A DNA stretch of 64,000 nt from Streptomyces sp. SLBN-118 (GCF_006715635.1 NZ_VFNP01000002.1:62001-126000); one strand, 5' to 3'; counted from the first letter of the stretch, positions 53,287-63,335 are shown. Translations and numbers: made by a program. The notes: generated by a model from the sequence alone, not told the origin.

Positions 53287-54028
53287 CTGCGTCCTTCCGT
53301 CCAGGTACAGAGCGATGCGGTCCCCGGCTCAGGTCGTGCCGTGCCATCGCCCCACGAACCCTCCAACGAGCCGAGGGCGCTTACATGGGGACGGGTACCC
53401 GGTTCTTCCGATGGCATGATCCCGGCCGTTCTCCTGCCAGGAGGGCGTCGGACGGCGGTGCGGAAGGCGGCGGGGAAGTCCTGGGTCTGCCAGGTCCCGG
53501 CACAATGCTCTCCTGCGTTCGGCAGACGTCCGGCAGTTCAGCGACTTGACACTCGAGCGGCATGAGCACGTTTCCTCCCCAATGGAGAAGAATCAGCATC
53601 CGGTGCTGAGCGGATGCCACGCGACCGATGTTGGGCGATACGCGCTTGGCGTTTCCCCCTGGACACTACTATTCGGCCTCATCCTCCGTTCCGCCTGTTG
53701 ACGGATCAACCAAGGGTGCGACCGTACGACGGCCGCGTGCTCGTATGCGACGCCGAACGGGGAATGCAGCACCTGGCCCCGGGCGCGGCGCCGCGGTCGA
53801 AGTCCTCGTCGACCCGACTGCGCCCGCCGCTCCGACGCGTCGCCGGGGTGCTCGCCGTCGACCAACACGGCCGGGTTGTGCATGGCATGCGACGGCGCGC
53901 ATCGGCAGACTCCGTGATCACCCGTGTCAGTGAACATCAGAAGATCGCGCCGGAACCTGTGTGGCTGGTCCTGGTATGCCGGGCAGGAGCCGGCGTGGTC
54001 GATCAGGCGCCCGTGCCACCGTCGACCC
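53287..54028. other. Stretch without a recognised gene
   Basis: It contains the upstream region of the glycosyltransferase operon. Several low-complexity frames exist, none supported by a ribosome binding site plus recognisable sequence. Confidence 0.4.
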
Positions 54029-54407
54029 TCAGCCGTACGCTCTCCTCGAGACGCTCAAGACTCCGATCGAGGTTTCGTGCACAGTCTTGTCCCCGGGATC
54101 ACGCGCCTCGTCGGGGAACGAGAGGTGCACCGTCACCTCACCGGATCCACTGCCGATTCCGGCCACCTGCAGCCATCCGGTGTAGTTCCCCTCCGCCCGG
54201 GTCCCCCATTCGAGCCGCATCTGGTCCCTCTGGGCCCGCAGCAGGGCACGGGTGTCCTCGTCGATGCGGTCCTCATGCAATCCGCAATTCCTCTTGGTGA
54301 ACATGGAGAGTGTCCGGCAACCAGTCGTTGAGCTGATCAACGTTGGCTGCCGGGTCAAAGATGGCTCTGGCAGGGCGGCACAGTAGTGAGCGCTCGTATT
54401 CGGTCAT
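54029..54407 (-). pseudogene. SRPBCC-family protein, frameshifted
   Basis: MTEYERSLLCRPARAIFDPA then NVDQLNDWLPD begins like an SRPBCC/polyketide cyclase-like protein; the continuation LRAQRDQMRLEWGTRAEGNY then GWLQVAGIGSGSGEVTVHLS is in another frame. The break lies near 54280. One base correction would give about 126 residues. Confidence 0.6.
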
Positions 54408-54619
54408 CGCTCCAACTTCCTCGCGCTGTCCCGCCCTCGCTCTCGGAGGCGACCAGGGCCGAGTGGCGGACAGCGCGCCTCCGGGACGTCGTTGGACATG
54501 CGGCGACACTTGCGACGATCACGCACCGACGCGGCGCTCCCGATCGCGGAAGTGCCGACGAGGACGGACGATGAATACAAACCCACACTCATCCCACATG
54601 AAATATTGAAGGAGTCGTC

Positions 54620-54943
54620 ATGCCTCGCGGATCGAGTTCCAAGCGGGAGCGGCAGTACGAACACATCAAGGAGGACGCGGAACAGCGAGGAGAGAGCACG
54701 AAGCGGGCCAAGGAGATCGCCGCTCGTACGGTGAACAAGGAACGTGCCCGTTCGGGGGAGTCCAAGACCGCGAGCAAGAGCTCCACCCAGGACATGTCCT
54801 CCTCGAAGCGCGGTGGCCAGCGTTCTGGAAAGGGTTCGGAGGGACCCACGTACGACCAGCTGTACGCGGAGGCTCAGCGCCGCAACATCCACGGCCGGTC
54901 TTCGATGAACAAGTCGGAACTCAAGAAGTCGCTCGGCCGCTGA
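54620..54943 (+). CDS. SAP/Rho-N-like stress protein (copy 2)
   Basis: A 107-residue paralogue of the protein at 46688: KRERQYEHIKEDAEQRGEST, RTVNKERARSGESKT and DQLYAEAQRRNIHGRSSMNK are conserved between them. AAGGAG precedes the ATG. Very basic, likely nucleic-acid binding. Confidence 0.82.
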   Translation: MPRGSSSKRERQYEHIKEDAEQRGESTKRAKEIAARTVNKERARSGESKTASKSSTQDMSSSKRGGQRSGKGSEGPTYDQLYAEAQRRNIHGRSSMNKSELKKSLGR

Positions 54944-55726
54944 GCCGAAGCGGGCCGCAGACCGCCGCGCCGTGAATCAGCACGCGTGGCCGCTCGTGGG
55001 TGTCGGCGACGCACTCAGCGGCGGCTTTGGCCTGTAGCCATCATCCGGTGAGCGCCACTGCGAGTCGCCGGCTTGCATGTCGAACACGCTGTCTGTGTCG
55101 GGTCCCGCTTGTCCGGCACCGTTTGTCCTCGTCCGCGGCCTCCATTCGGAACGAGTCCTCCGGCTCGCGGGAGGTCATGTTGACGAACGTGTGGAACCCC
55201 TTGCACACCACTTGGTTACTCCTGCGGCGCCGCTGCGAACGGCTCAGCGTCGGTCGCCCGTCCTGCCTGCGGCTCGTCAAAGAGCGGCTCCGCCAAGTTT
55301 CGGCTTGACTTGCTGCTGTCGCCGGCAGAATGCGTCCCGGCTGCCTCCCGACGGGGTTGACGCTGGCGCCCCGTGGCGGCTGCCCCACCCGACGTATTGC
55401 CAGCGGGAGGCCCGGAGCGGGTAGACGTGGCGGGGGCGTCGAACGGGTGCACCGACGCATGATCACCACGACATCTGCGGACGCGAGTAGCGCGAGGACG
55501 CCGACACCGCGCCGCGCAGTGCCGCGAAGGTCCCAGCAGCGACGGGTCTGGCGACGGGAGGGGCTCGCCCCCCGTCACGAACCGCGCCGTGTCGGCCGAC
55601 GAGATGAACAGGCCGGGGCAGCGAGGTGACGGCGCGGCCTCCGGGCCGTGTCTCACATCCGCCACAGCGGGTACTCGCAGCTCAGAAGCATGGAACCCAC
55701 AGTCACCCCCAGTCGAGGAGGCCCTT
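54944..55726. other. Stretch without a recognised gene
   Basis: About 780 bases with overlapping frames on both strands but no recognisable protein. The last 60 bases carry the leader of the SDR gene. Confidence 0.4.
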
Positions 55727-56617
55727 ATGGCAGCTCAGGAGAGGCACCAGGCGAACCCGGTCACGGCTCACCCTCAGCCGGATTTCCCGGACCAGGATCA
55801 GGCTCACCCAGGCTGGACAGGCCCGATGGACCCGCCACCCGATCATGGGGAGGAGTCGTACGAGGGGCACGGGCTCCTCGAAGGCCGGGCGTCGGTGATA
55901 ACCGGCGGCGATTCCGGCATCGGCAGAGCGGTGGCGCTGGCGTTTGCACGTGAGGGCGCCGACGTCCTGTTCACGTATCTGCCCGAAGAGGCGGAAGAGG
56001 CGCGAAAAACCTCCCTGCTGGTGGAGGGAGCAGGCCGCAAGGCGGTAGCAGTCGACTGCGACATCCGCGAGGAGAAGCAGTGCCGGGCGCTCATCGAGCG
56101 GGCGCAGGAGGAATTCGGGCGCATCGACATCCTCGTCAACAACGCGGCGTACCAGATGTCCCAGCCGGACGGGATCAGCGCCATCACCACCGAGCAGTTC
56201 GACCGGGTCATGAAGACCAATCTCTACGGCATGTTCTGGCTCTCCAAGATGGCGCTACCGCACATTCCGAAGGGCGGCAGCATCATCAACTCGACGTCGG
56301 TCCAGGCGTACAAGCCCAGTCCGCATCTGCTCGAATATGCGATGACGAAGGCGGCTATCGTCAATTTCACGCACGGCCTGGCGCAAATGGTCGCTTCCGA
56401 TGGCGTACGCGTCAACGCGGTCGCGCCCGGGCCCGTCTGGACGCCGCTGATTCCCGCGACCATGCCCGACACCGTGGAGTTCGGCAAGCAGTCCCCGCTG
56501 GGCAGGCCGGCGCAGCCTGCCGAGATGGCGCCGGCTTACGTCTTCCTCGCGTCGGGACGTGCCAGTTACATTACGGCGGAGATCGTCAACGCCACGGGGG
56601 GCACCCCACTACCTTGA
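55727..56617 (+). CDS. SDR-family general-stress oxidoreductase
   Basis: A 296-residue short-chain dehydrogenase with the extended N-terminus seen in YdaD/YhdF/YgaP-type stress enzymes (HPQPDFPDQDQAHPGWTG). The NAD(P) motif is GGDSGIGRAVA near 60, NNAAYQ near 138, and the catalytic YAMTK near 207. GAGGAGG precedes the ATG at 55727. Likely NADP-dependent and induced by stress in related bacteria; substrate unknown. Confidence 0.88.
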   Translation: MAAQERHQANPVTAHPQPDFPDQDQAHPGWTGPMDPPPDHGEESYEGHGLLEGRASVITGGDSGIGRAVALAFAREGADVLFTYLPEEAEEARKTSLLVEGAGRKAVAVDCDIREEKQCRALIERAQEEFGRIDILVNNAAYQMSQPDGISAITTEQFDRVMKTNLYGMFWLSKMALPHIPKGGSIINSTSVQAYKPSPHLLEYAMTKAAIVNFTHGLAQMVASDGVRVNAVAPGPVWTPLIPATMPDTVEFGKQSPLGRPAQPAEMAPAYVFLASGRASYITAEIVNATGGTPLP

Positions 56618-56717
56618 TCCGCTGCATCGGCGGCGGCCGCCGACTGTCCGCGCGAGTCGGCGGTCGCCCTGACTCCGGCATCCGCGACGTCCAGGACCGG
56701 CGTTCGTCACAGCGATA

Positions 56718-56800
56718 ATATGGCCGCCTCGACCTCGGCCGCGTCTCGTTGCAGCCGCTCGGCCTGCGCGACCAGCGTTGCCCTGATCTCCCAGGGGTCG
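56718..56800 (-). pseudogene. Short helical C-terminal remnant
   Basis: The minus frame ends WEIRATLVAQAERLQRDAAE then VEAAILSL before a stop, like the tail of a TraR/DksA-like or coiled-coil protein. Nothing upstream continues it. Confidence 0.3.
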
Positions 56801-56828
56801 GTTCGCCTGCATGGCAGTGTCCGTGCAC

Positions 56829-57026
56829 TCATGGATGGTCGGACTGTTGCTCCGGGGGTGTACCTCCGCCCTCGCCTCCGCCTTTGTTACCTCGGTCCGT
56901 GCCGCGAGGAGTGTCCTTCTTCGGCGCCTTCCGGCCCGACTGGGCCGCCTTGAGCTACTGACTGTCCTGCGGGGTGGCGCCGCCCTTGTCGTTGCGACGC
57001 GTCTCCGGCTGCTGGGGATTCGACAT
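56829..57026 (-). pseudogene. Small hydrophilic protein with in-frame TAG
   Basis: ATG at 57026 follows AAGGAG and encodes MSNPQQPETRRNDKGGATPQ then DSQ, a TAG (56955-56957), and then, in the same frame, LKAAQSGRKAPKKDTPRGTD and a Gly-rich tail to a TGA at 56829-56831. Composition does not change across the stop, so a 65-residue protein was probably cut by a CAG-to-TAG change. Confidence 0.55.
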
Positions 57027-57248
57027 TTCCACTCCTTCCGGAAAGAACAGCACACAAACGGCGCCTGCCCAGCGCATCTGCGCCGGAACTGCCGCCTTAG
57101 CAGCCAGTCGAACCAGATCCGGGTGCCGCGTATGAGTAGCCGGGGCGCAACGCACACTTCATGGCATTGCCGGCACGCGCATCCTGCCCCAAGCCCTCTC
57201 GTGCTCGCTGGTGGTGTGGACCCGCAGGAAAGAGGGAAACCGCTGGTC

Positions 57249-57797
57249 ATGAATGTGCTGGAGGGCCTGGACGATGGTGATCGGCGGCTGACGAAGCGGA
57301 TGTCGGCCTGGGATTCATGGTGGGCTCGGCGGATGCTGCCTATGGCGGGGAACGCGGCGGAGCGGACCAAGGTGTGGTGGGCGGCGGCCGTGGTGATGTC
57401 GGCAATGGGCGGCTGGAGGGGACGCAAGGCCGCTGTGGCGGGCCTGGGCAGTGTTGCTGTGGCGGAAGTGCTGTCCAACGGGGTCGCCAAGCACTTGTCC
57501 GAGCGGCCTCGACCTCCGAAAGAGTGGATTCCCCACAAGGACGTGCAGGAGCGGCCGGAGAGTTCCTCCTTTCCTTCAGGGCACACTGCTGCGGCCGTCG
57601 GTTTTACCGCCGCTGTGGCGCCCATATGGCCGTTGGCGGGTGCCGCCTGCGCGATACCCGCCGTGATAGTGGCAGCGGAACGGGTGCACAGTGGCGCCCA
57701 CTACCCAACTGACGTGGCCGCCGGAGCCGTCATCGGACTGGCCGCAGCCGCTCTGGTTCGCCGCCTGCCTCGCCTGGTGCTGCAACATTGGCTGTGA
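57249..57797 (+). CDS. PAP2-superfamily phosphatase
   Basis: A 182-residue membrane phosphatase. The three PAP2 motifs are KHLSERPRP, SFPSGHT, and ERVHSGAHYPTD (with E in place of the usual S of SR). About four transmembrane helices. Such enzymes dephosphorylate lipid or isoprenoid phosphates at the membrane. Intact, unlike the two relatives at 34676 and 41941. The ATG at 57249 has only weak ribosome-binding-site support. Confidence 0.85.
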   Translation: MNVLEGLDDGDRRLTKRMSAWDSWWARRMLPMAGNAAERTKVWWAAAVVMSAMGGWRGRKAAVAGLGSVAVAEVLSNGVAKHLSERPRPPKEWIPHKDVQERPESSSFPSGHTAAAVGFTAAVAPIWPLAGAACAIPAVIVAAERVHSGAHYPTDVAAGAVIGLAAAALVRRLPRLVLQHWL

Positions 57798-57839
57798 GGC
57801 AGCCGTCTGGAAAGAACGGTCACGCGTAGGCGTCAGTTG

Positions 57840-58151
57840 CCGCCATCAGTGGCGGTGCCCACCGTGGAGCGGCCCTGGTTCCGCAACACCCGCAGACTGC
57901 GGAAACGTGTGGCAGCCACCCGGCTCTCCAGAAACCGCGTGAGCAGCAGCTCCGCCCTCTCGCGGGCGGTGTCGGCCGCGGCGATTCCGGGCAGACCAGA
58001 CGATGATCAGCCGTCCGGCGCGGACAGCGCGGTCAGCGCGTCCCGGGCCTTGCGTGCTCCTCGGGGGCCCGAGCTTCGGCTGTCCCACGGCGATGTAGCG
58101 CTCCGCCGCAAGGACCGCCTCCCTCGCTGTGCGCTCACCGATAGTGCTCAT
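57840..58151 (-). pseudogene. Small protein, frameshifted
   Basis: MSTIGERTAREAVLAAERYI then AVGQPKLG opens the gene, and ARKARDALTALSAPDG, a stop, then DTARERAELLLTRFLESRVA continue in another frame to GRSTVGTATDGGN. An indel near 58080 and an internal stop break it. No family recognised. 58152-58427 holds nothing I can identify. Confidence 0.45.
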
Positions 58152-58427
58152 GCGCCCGGTAGCGGCCCATCAGCGAGGGTGACGACACGCATGGGGACTC
58201 CATCTGGCACCGGCGTCACCCCATCTGTTCGACGCCGTGCTGCGACTGCCTCTCCTCGATACGTCTCGCGCGCACAGCGAGCTGGACTGGCAGCCCACCC
58301 GTTCCTCCACCGAGGCAATCGAGGAGTTCCTGCGCGGTGTACGGCAGGGCAGCGGGGAGCCCACTCCGCCGCTGGTGGGCCACAAGGCGGGCTGAACGCT
58401 GCTGGGTCACAGCCGAACCGCCTCGCA

Positions 58428-58650
58428 TCACCTGGGCAGCAACGGCCCAAGCGGCCCGAGGTCGATGTTGAGGTCTTCCGGCTCCAGGCCGAACTTCTCT
58501 CTCAGGAGCTCCATCCGGTCCTCAAGAAGCATCAGAGTGAGCCCGATCCGTTCCTCCTGCGCCCCGGTCAGGTCCCCCACCTCCACGCGACGCAGCGCCT
58601 GCCGCTCCATGAGCTGGCGCAAGGGGCCGCGCCTTCCTCCCGGCCTCCCT
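58428..58650 (-). pseudogene. gvpK: Gas vesicle protein GvpK C-terminal remnant
   Basis: LRQLMERQALRRVEVGDLTG, then LMLLEDRMELLREKFGLEPE and DLNIDLGPLGPLL, match the C-terminal two thirds of GvpK. The N-terminal part is replaced by unrelated Pro/Gly-rich sequence at a hairpin junction (58641-58660). No other gvp gene is in the window. Confidence 0.75.
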
Positions 58651-58811
58651 ACGGGAGGGTCGACGGGCTGTGCAGGCGCGCCGATGTCCAGGCGGTGGTT
58701 GAGGGGGTGAGGGAGTGGAGCGGTTCCGACGAACAAATTGCCGCCGCCTGGCTGCGGGCGCACTGCCGTCAGGAATGCAGGGCCCGACCCAGGAACGCGG
58801 CCAGGCACGGT

Positions 58812-59564
58812 TCAGCCGGGCCAGGTCCCGGTCGGGCGGTGCACGGTGCTGGCGCGGCCGCGGTTGACAGCCGCCTTGACCGTGTCGGATCCCGCTTTCC
58901 CCTCCAGCACCACCGTGGTGATGATCCGCACGACAGCCGGTTTTCGGGGGGCCGAACCGAACCCGAAGCGCACGGCGGGCTCGACCGGCGCAAGCAGACC
59001 CAGGTCAGTCCCCTGAAATGCGGCCCTGGCCGCGGTGACGGGCAGGAGGTCCTGCGCGCCGTAATACTCCCGACGGCCCGCCCCGGCCATGCCATGTGTA
59101 CGCACGCCGGGAATCAGACGGGCGGGAAGATCCATCAGTGCGCACCAGGCCGGACGGGTGGCGAGTGAGTCAGGCACGGCGCGGAGCAGGTGTCCCAGGA
59201 GACCGCGCCGACCGACGGTAAACCGCAGGGTCAGGGAGGCTGCTGCGACTGTCCAAGTCCCCTCAGCGACGTCTACGGCGACCGGTGCGATCCGCACCTC
59301 GTCGAAGGTGTAGGTCCGAGCAATGAAGTCCGCTGTTTCCCGGGAGGGAGCAAGCAAAAGACGCTCCCCGCTCGCCCGCTCGAGCATGACGTCACTAAAT
59401 GGCCCGAATGGCGAACGGACCCAGTACCCCACCACGACGCGTGTTCCGGCAGAGGTCCCGATACCCGCGATCCAGCCATGGAAGCGCAGCCGTGCACGCT
59501 CAGGCCGTCTCGGTCCCAGGAGACGGCGGAATGATCGCAGACAAGGGATCATCCTGCGAGGCAC
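58812..59564 (-). CDS. Conserved hypothetical protein coupled to DUF2071
   Basis: A 250-residue soluble protein: RLRFHGWIAGIGTSAGTRVV, WVRSPFGPFSDVMLERASGE, RTYTFDEVRIAPVAVDVAEG. A conserved actinobacterial family with a beta-rich fold, probably related in shape to DUF2071/acetoacetate-decarboxylase-like barrels. Its start overlaps the DUF2071 stop by 16 bases. Function unknown. Confidence 0.62.
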   Translation of the reverse strand: MPRRMIPCLRSFRRLLGPRRPERARLRFHGWIAGIGTSAGTRVVVGYWVRSPFGPFSDVMLERASGERLLLAPSRETADFIARTYTFDEVRIAPVAVDVAEGTWTVAAASLTLRFTVGRRGLLGHLLRAVPDSLATRPAWCALMDLPARLIPGVRTHGMAGAGRREYYGAQDLLPVTAARAAFQGTDLGLLAPVEPAVRFGFGSAPRKPAVVRIITTVVLEGKAGSDTVKAAVNRGRASTVHRPTGTWPG

Positions 59565-60262
59565 ACAGGTCTCGAGATACCAAGGCGCACCTGCCTGACT
59601 CCTTCGGAGAAGTGAACCAGGGGCTCTGAGCTGGGCGACGGAAGGCCTGCGGCCGTGGTCAAGTTTTCCTGGAGTTCTTCAATGCCGGCTTCGCACAGCG
59701 GCCAGGGTTCGTGCTCGACAGGCGTCTCCCAGACCATGCCCAGGCTCCGCGTATAAGCTCGCCATCGCGAGGTCAGCCACACGTCCCGGTGTGTCGGAGC
59801 GATCGGCTCGCCAGGCCGGACGGTGATCCGGTAGGAGGGTTCCCGGCCCCATCGGGAGCCGGTGTACTCGAACGAGTCCCCGTGCCGGGACATCTTCAAT
59901 TTCCCCACGCTGTACGGCGCGCCCACGGCGCGGGCCGCCAGCATGAGCGGGCAATTCACGTCGATGGACAGAAACCACAGCCCGTCCCGGCCGTCCGGGC
60001 GCCTGACGTAGGTACGCAGATTGGTCTCAAGAAACATCGACAGGACAGGCGCCGCGGGCACCCCCGGCGGTCGTACGTCGGCCATGACAAAAGGCGTGAA
60101 GCTCACCCATGCCGACCCCCCGTACTCGTCCACCACCAGCCCCTCCGGCAAAAGGGCCTGGACCGAGCCCGGCGGGAAGGGCCAGTGGACAAAGGTCAGA
60201 GACAGCCAAGCCGCTTGCAACGAGGGGACATGAACCGGCTGCTCAGCTTCGTGCGACACCAC
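59549..60262 (-). CDS. DUF2071 (YqjF-like) protein
   Basis: A 237-residue protein covering the full DUF2071 domain: LTFVHWPFPPGSVQALLPEG, SWVSFTPFVM-type strand (here SAWVSFTPFVMADV), and KMSRHGDSFEYTGSRWGREP. YqjF-like proteins share an acetoacetate-decarboxylase-type barrel; no enzyme activity is established. A remnant of the same family lies at 43301. Confidence 0.82.
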   Translation of the reverse strand: MVSHEAEQPVHVPSLQAAWLSLTFVHWPFPPGSVQALLPEGLVVDEYGGSAWVSFTPFVMADVRPPGVPAAPVLSMFLETNLRTYVRRPDGRDGLWFLSIDVNCPLMLAARAVGAPYSVGKLKMSRHGDSFEYTGSRWGREPSYRITVRPGEPIAPTHRDVWLTSRWRAYTRSLGMVWETPVEHEPWPLCEAGIEELQENLTTAAGLPSPSSEPLVHFSEGVRQVRLGISRPVCLAG

Positions 60263-60710
60263 GTCGAGCGAGTGCCCGTACCTCCCGCCGCGAAACGTGC
60301 CCGGAAGCGCGCTGAGCTGGTCGCTCTTTAAAGTGATCTTGCCAGAGCAGGAACGAGACGAGTGTGAACGCCGCTTCGCAGGAGGCGGCGGTCTTGTCTA
60401 CCTCGTTGCGATCCCACGGAAGTACGCGAGCGCGTTGGTTGGGTAGGCCGCCCGACGAGATGCCTGCAATGTGCAGGTCCTTTTCCGCACGGCCCTCATC
60501 CGAACTGCGGAACGCGCAAGAACGTAGGCCCTGTCTGCCACTCCGTGCCCGGGACGGCACCGCGGGGCCGAGGCCGAGCACCCGTAGGTGATTCCAGTTG
60601 GGCCATACCTGGGGCGCACCTGGGTACTCGCCCGACACGGGCTCCTGCTGGGCGCCCTTTTTTGGAAGCGGCGCCACTGACAGCGAGACGTGAGGACGGC
60701 CGAAGGACCT
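60263..60710. other. Stretch without a recognised gene
   Basis: No recognisable coding sequence. It must hold the divergent promoters for the DUF2071 pair and the PLP enzyme. Confidence 0.4.
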
Positions 60711-62171
60711 ATGGATCACTCTCAGGTACCGGTACTGCACGCGCTGGGGAAGTTCCGGCGGAGGGGCGATGTCGTATACGGCCCGCCCGGCCACAAACAA
60801 GGTCGCGGAGTTGATCCTCGCGTACTGGCCGTACTCGGCGACGGTCTCTTCCGGTCGGACGTGCTGATGATGAACGGACTTGATGACCGTCGCCTCTCGC
60901 ACGGTGTGCTTCTGAAAGCCGAAGAGCTCATGGCCGACGCGGTCCGTGCGCAGCACGCGTTCTTCTCCACGTGTGGGAGTTCGCTTTCGGTCAAGACGGC
61001 GATGCTGGCCGTGGCCGGCCCCAGTGAGAAACTCCTGGTCTCTCGCAATACCCACAAGTCCGTCGTCGCGGCCTTGATCATCAGCGGCGTCGAACCGGTC
61101 TGGGTCCATCCCCGTTTCGACGCCGAGCGCCACCTGGCACACCCCCCGGAGCCGGATGACGTACGACGAGCCCTTAACGACCATCCCGACGCCAAAGGCA
61201 TGCTGCTCATCACCCCGACCGACTGGGGCACTTGCGCCGACATCGCGGGTGTCGCCCGGGTAGTCCACGACCATGACGTACCGCTTATCGTCGACGAGGC
61301 GTGGGGGGCACATCTACCGTTCCATGACCGGCTGCCGACGTGGGGCATGGACGCCGAGGCCGACCTCGTCGTCACGAGCGTGCACAAGATGGGCGGCGCC
61401 ATCGAGCAGAGTTCGGTCTTCCACCTTCAGGGCGACAGGGTGTCACCGACGCTGCTCAGGCAACGCGAGGACCTGCTGGGCACCACCAGCTCATCGGCGC
61501 TGGTATACGCCTCTCTCGACGGCTGGCGCCGCCAGATGGTTGAAGAGGGAGAGTCTCTCCTGGCGTCGGCGATCCAGCGGGCCCACAGGATCCGCAAGGA
61601 GATCGCCGACCTGCCCGGCCTGCGGCTACTCGGCAGGGAGGTCACCGAGGCGGGCGGGGCAGCTGATCTGGATCCCCTACGGATCACGGTCGACGTCAGC
61701 GAGCTGGCCATCAGCGGCATGCAAGCCGCTGAATGGATGCGCACCCACTGCCGCGTCAACCTCGGTGCATCGGACACGCTCCGGGTCAACGGCCAGATCA
61801 CGCACGCGGACGACGACGCGACCGAACGTCTCCTCATCGACGCCTTCCAGCGGCTCACCGAGGCTGCCGCCACCATGGAGCGACGACCCGACGTCGCACT
61901 GCCGCCCCCGAACGCCCTCGAACTGGAGCAAGCGGTGCTGCCACGCCAGGCCTTCTTCGCGGACGCCGAGCAGGTACCTGCGCAGGCGACGGTAGGACGT
62001 GTCGCCGCCGAAATGGTCAGCCCGTATCCACCCGGTGTCCCGGTCATTGCCCCTGGCGAAGTGATCAACCAGCAGGTCATCGACTATCTGCGCAGCGGCG
62101 CCCGGGCGGGGATGCTGATCCCCGACGCCGCCGACCCCTCCATGGAAACCATCCGGGTCATGGCTCGCTGA
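60711..62171 (+). CDS. Fold-type I PLP enzyme (Orn/Lys/Arg decarboxylase-like)
   Basis: A 486-residue PLP enzyme. GPPGHKQGRGVDP near residue 25, STCGSSLSVKTAM near 88 and SRNTHKSVVAALI are hallmarks of the group-III decarboxylase/SpeA-like family, and the Schiff-base lysine is in SVHKMGG (about K226). It lacks the N-terminal wing domain of E. coli inducible decarboxylases and resembles the short Bacillus-type enzymes. GAAGG precedes the ATG at 60711. It may decarboxylate Lys or Arg; the substrate is not certain. Confidence 0.85.
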   Translation: MDHSQVPVLHALGKFRRRGDVVYGPPGHKQGRGVDPRVLAVLGDGLFRSDVLMMNGLDDRRLSHGVLLKAEELMADAVRAQHAFFSTCGSSLSVKTAMLAVAGPSEKLLVSRNTHKSVVAALIISGVEPVWVHPRFDAERHLAHPPEPDDVRRALNDHPDAKGMLLITPTDWGTCADIAGVARVVHDHDVPLIVDEAWGAHLPFHDRLPTWGMDAEADLVVTSVHKMGGAIEQSSVFHLQGDRVSPTLLRQREDLLGTTSSSALVYASLDGWRRQMVEEGESLLASAIQRAHRIRKEIADLPGLRLLGREVTEAGGAADLDPLRITVDVSELAISGMQAAEWMRTHCRVNLGASDTLRVNGQITHADDDATERLLIDAFQRLTEAAATMERRPDVALPPPNALELEQAVLPRQAFFADAEQVPAQATVGRVAAEMVSPYPPGVPVIAPGEVINQQVIDYLRSGARAGMLIPDAADPSMETIRVMAR

Positions 62172-62375
62172 CCCTCGGCATGCCGCCGCCCCGACGGACC
62201 GGACGCACACCGCGAAGTCTGTCGGCGGGGGGAGCGTGTGGCCAAGCTGCGGGAGCGGCAGCGATCCCCGTGGGCTGCAGCTGGCAGCGGGGAAGCTCTG
62301 CCGGAGGAGGCACGCCGGTTTGATCCGTCGGCCCACGGCTACCCGCTCGAAGAGCATCCCGAAGGGAGGAGTGCC

Positions 62376-63335
62376 ATGACCGCATACGGATACTTTCTGT
62401 CGTGCGAGGAGTTCGGTCCGGCTGAGCTTGTGTCGCAGGCCAGGTCCGCCGAACAGGCGGGGTTCGAAGCGCTCGCCATCTCGGATCACTACCACCCCTG
62501 GAACGGTGAACAGGGGCAGAGCCCGTTCGTGTGGTCGATGATCGGTGCGTTGTCCCAGGTCTGCTCGCTGCCCGTGACCACGCTCGTGACCTGCCCGACC
62601 ATGCGGATGCACCCCGCGGTCAACGCGCAGGCCGCGGCCACGTCCGCCGTGCTGACCGGCGGCCGCTTCCGATTCGGCGTGGGCACCGGTGAGGCTCTCA
62701 ACGAGCATGTGCTCGGAGATGCGTGGCCCGATGCGGAACTGCGGATGGAGATGCTCGAAGAGGCTGTCCATGTCATGCGGCACCTCTTCACCGGCAAGCA
62801 GATCACCCACCGGGGCCGGCACTACACCGTGGAGAACGCCCGCATCTACACGCTCCCCGAGGAGCCGCCACCGATCTATGTCTCGGGATTCGGTCCCCGG
62901 GCAGCGACGCTCGCGGGCCGCATCGGAGACGGGTTCGTCACAATGACGCCCGACCGGGAGCTGGTGGAGCAGTTCCGCAGCGCCGGAGGCGGCCGCAAGC
63001 CGGTCGTCGGCGGCCCGAAGGTCTGCTGGGGAACTGATCGGGATCAGGCAGTCAAGACGGTGCACCGGCTCTGGCCGAACGCGCACCTGCCAGGCGAGCT
63101 GGGTCAGATCCTGCCGACCCCGAAACACTTCGAGCAGACGTGCGAACTGGTCACCGAAGACATGGTCCGGGACAACGCCGTCTGCGGTGACGACGTGGAT
63201 GAGCATGTGCGAGCGGTCCGCGCCTATTCGGAAGCCGACTTCGACGAGGTGTACGTCAACCAGATCGGCCCGGATCAGCAGGGGTTCTTCGACTTCTACC
63301 GCAGCAGCGTCCTGCCGCGGCTGCGTGATGTTTGA
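62376..63335 (+). CDS. LLM-class F420-dependent oxidoreductase (TIGR03557-type)
   Basis: A 319-residue TIM-barrel oxidoreductase close to F420-dependent glucose-6-phosphate dehydrogenase: AGFEALAISDHYHPW near residue 26, SVLTGGRFRFGVGTGEALNE near 95 (here AVLTGGRFRFGVGTGE), and the cofactor-site PPIYVSGFGP near 165. GGGAGGAG precedes the ATG. It follows the PLP gene by about 200 bases in the same direction and could share a transcript. Confidence 0.9.
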   Translation: MTAYGYFLSCEEFGPAELVSQARSAEQAGFEALAISDHYHPWNGEQGQSPFVWSMIGALSQVCSLPVTTLVTCPTMRMHPAVNAQAAATSAVLTGGRFRFGVGTGEALNEHVLGDAWPDAELRMEMLEEAVHVMRHLFTGKQITHRGRHYTVENARIYTLPEEPPPIYVSGFGPRAATLAGRIGDGFVTMTPDRELVEQFRSAGGGRKPVVGGPKVCWGTDRDQAVKTVHRLWPNAHLPGELGQILPTPKHFEQTCELVTEDMVRDNAVCGDDVDEHVRAVRAYSEADFDEVYVNQIGPDQQGFFDFYRSSVLPRLRDV

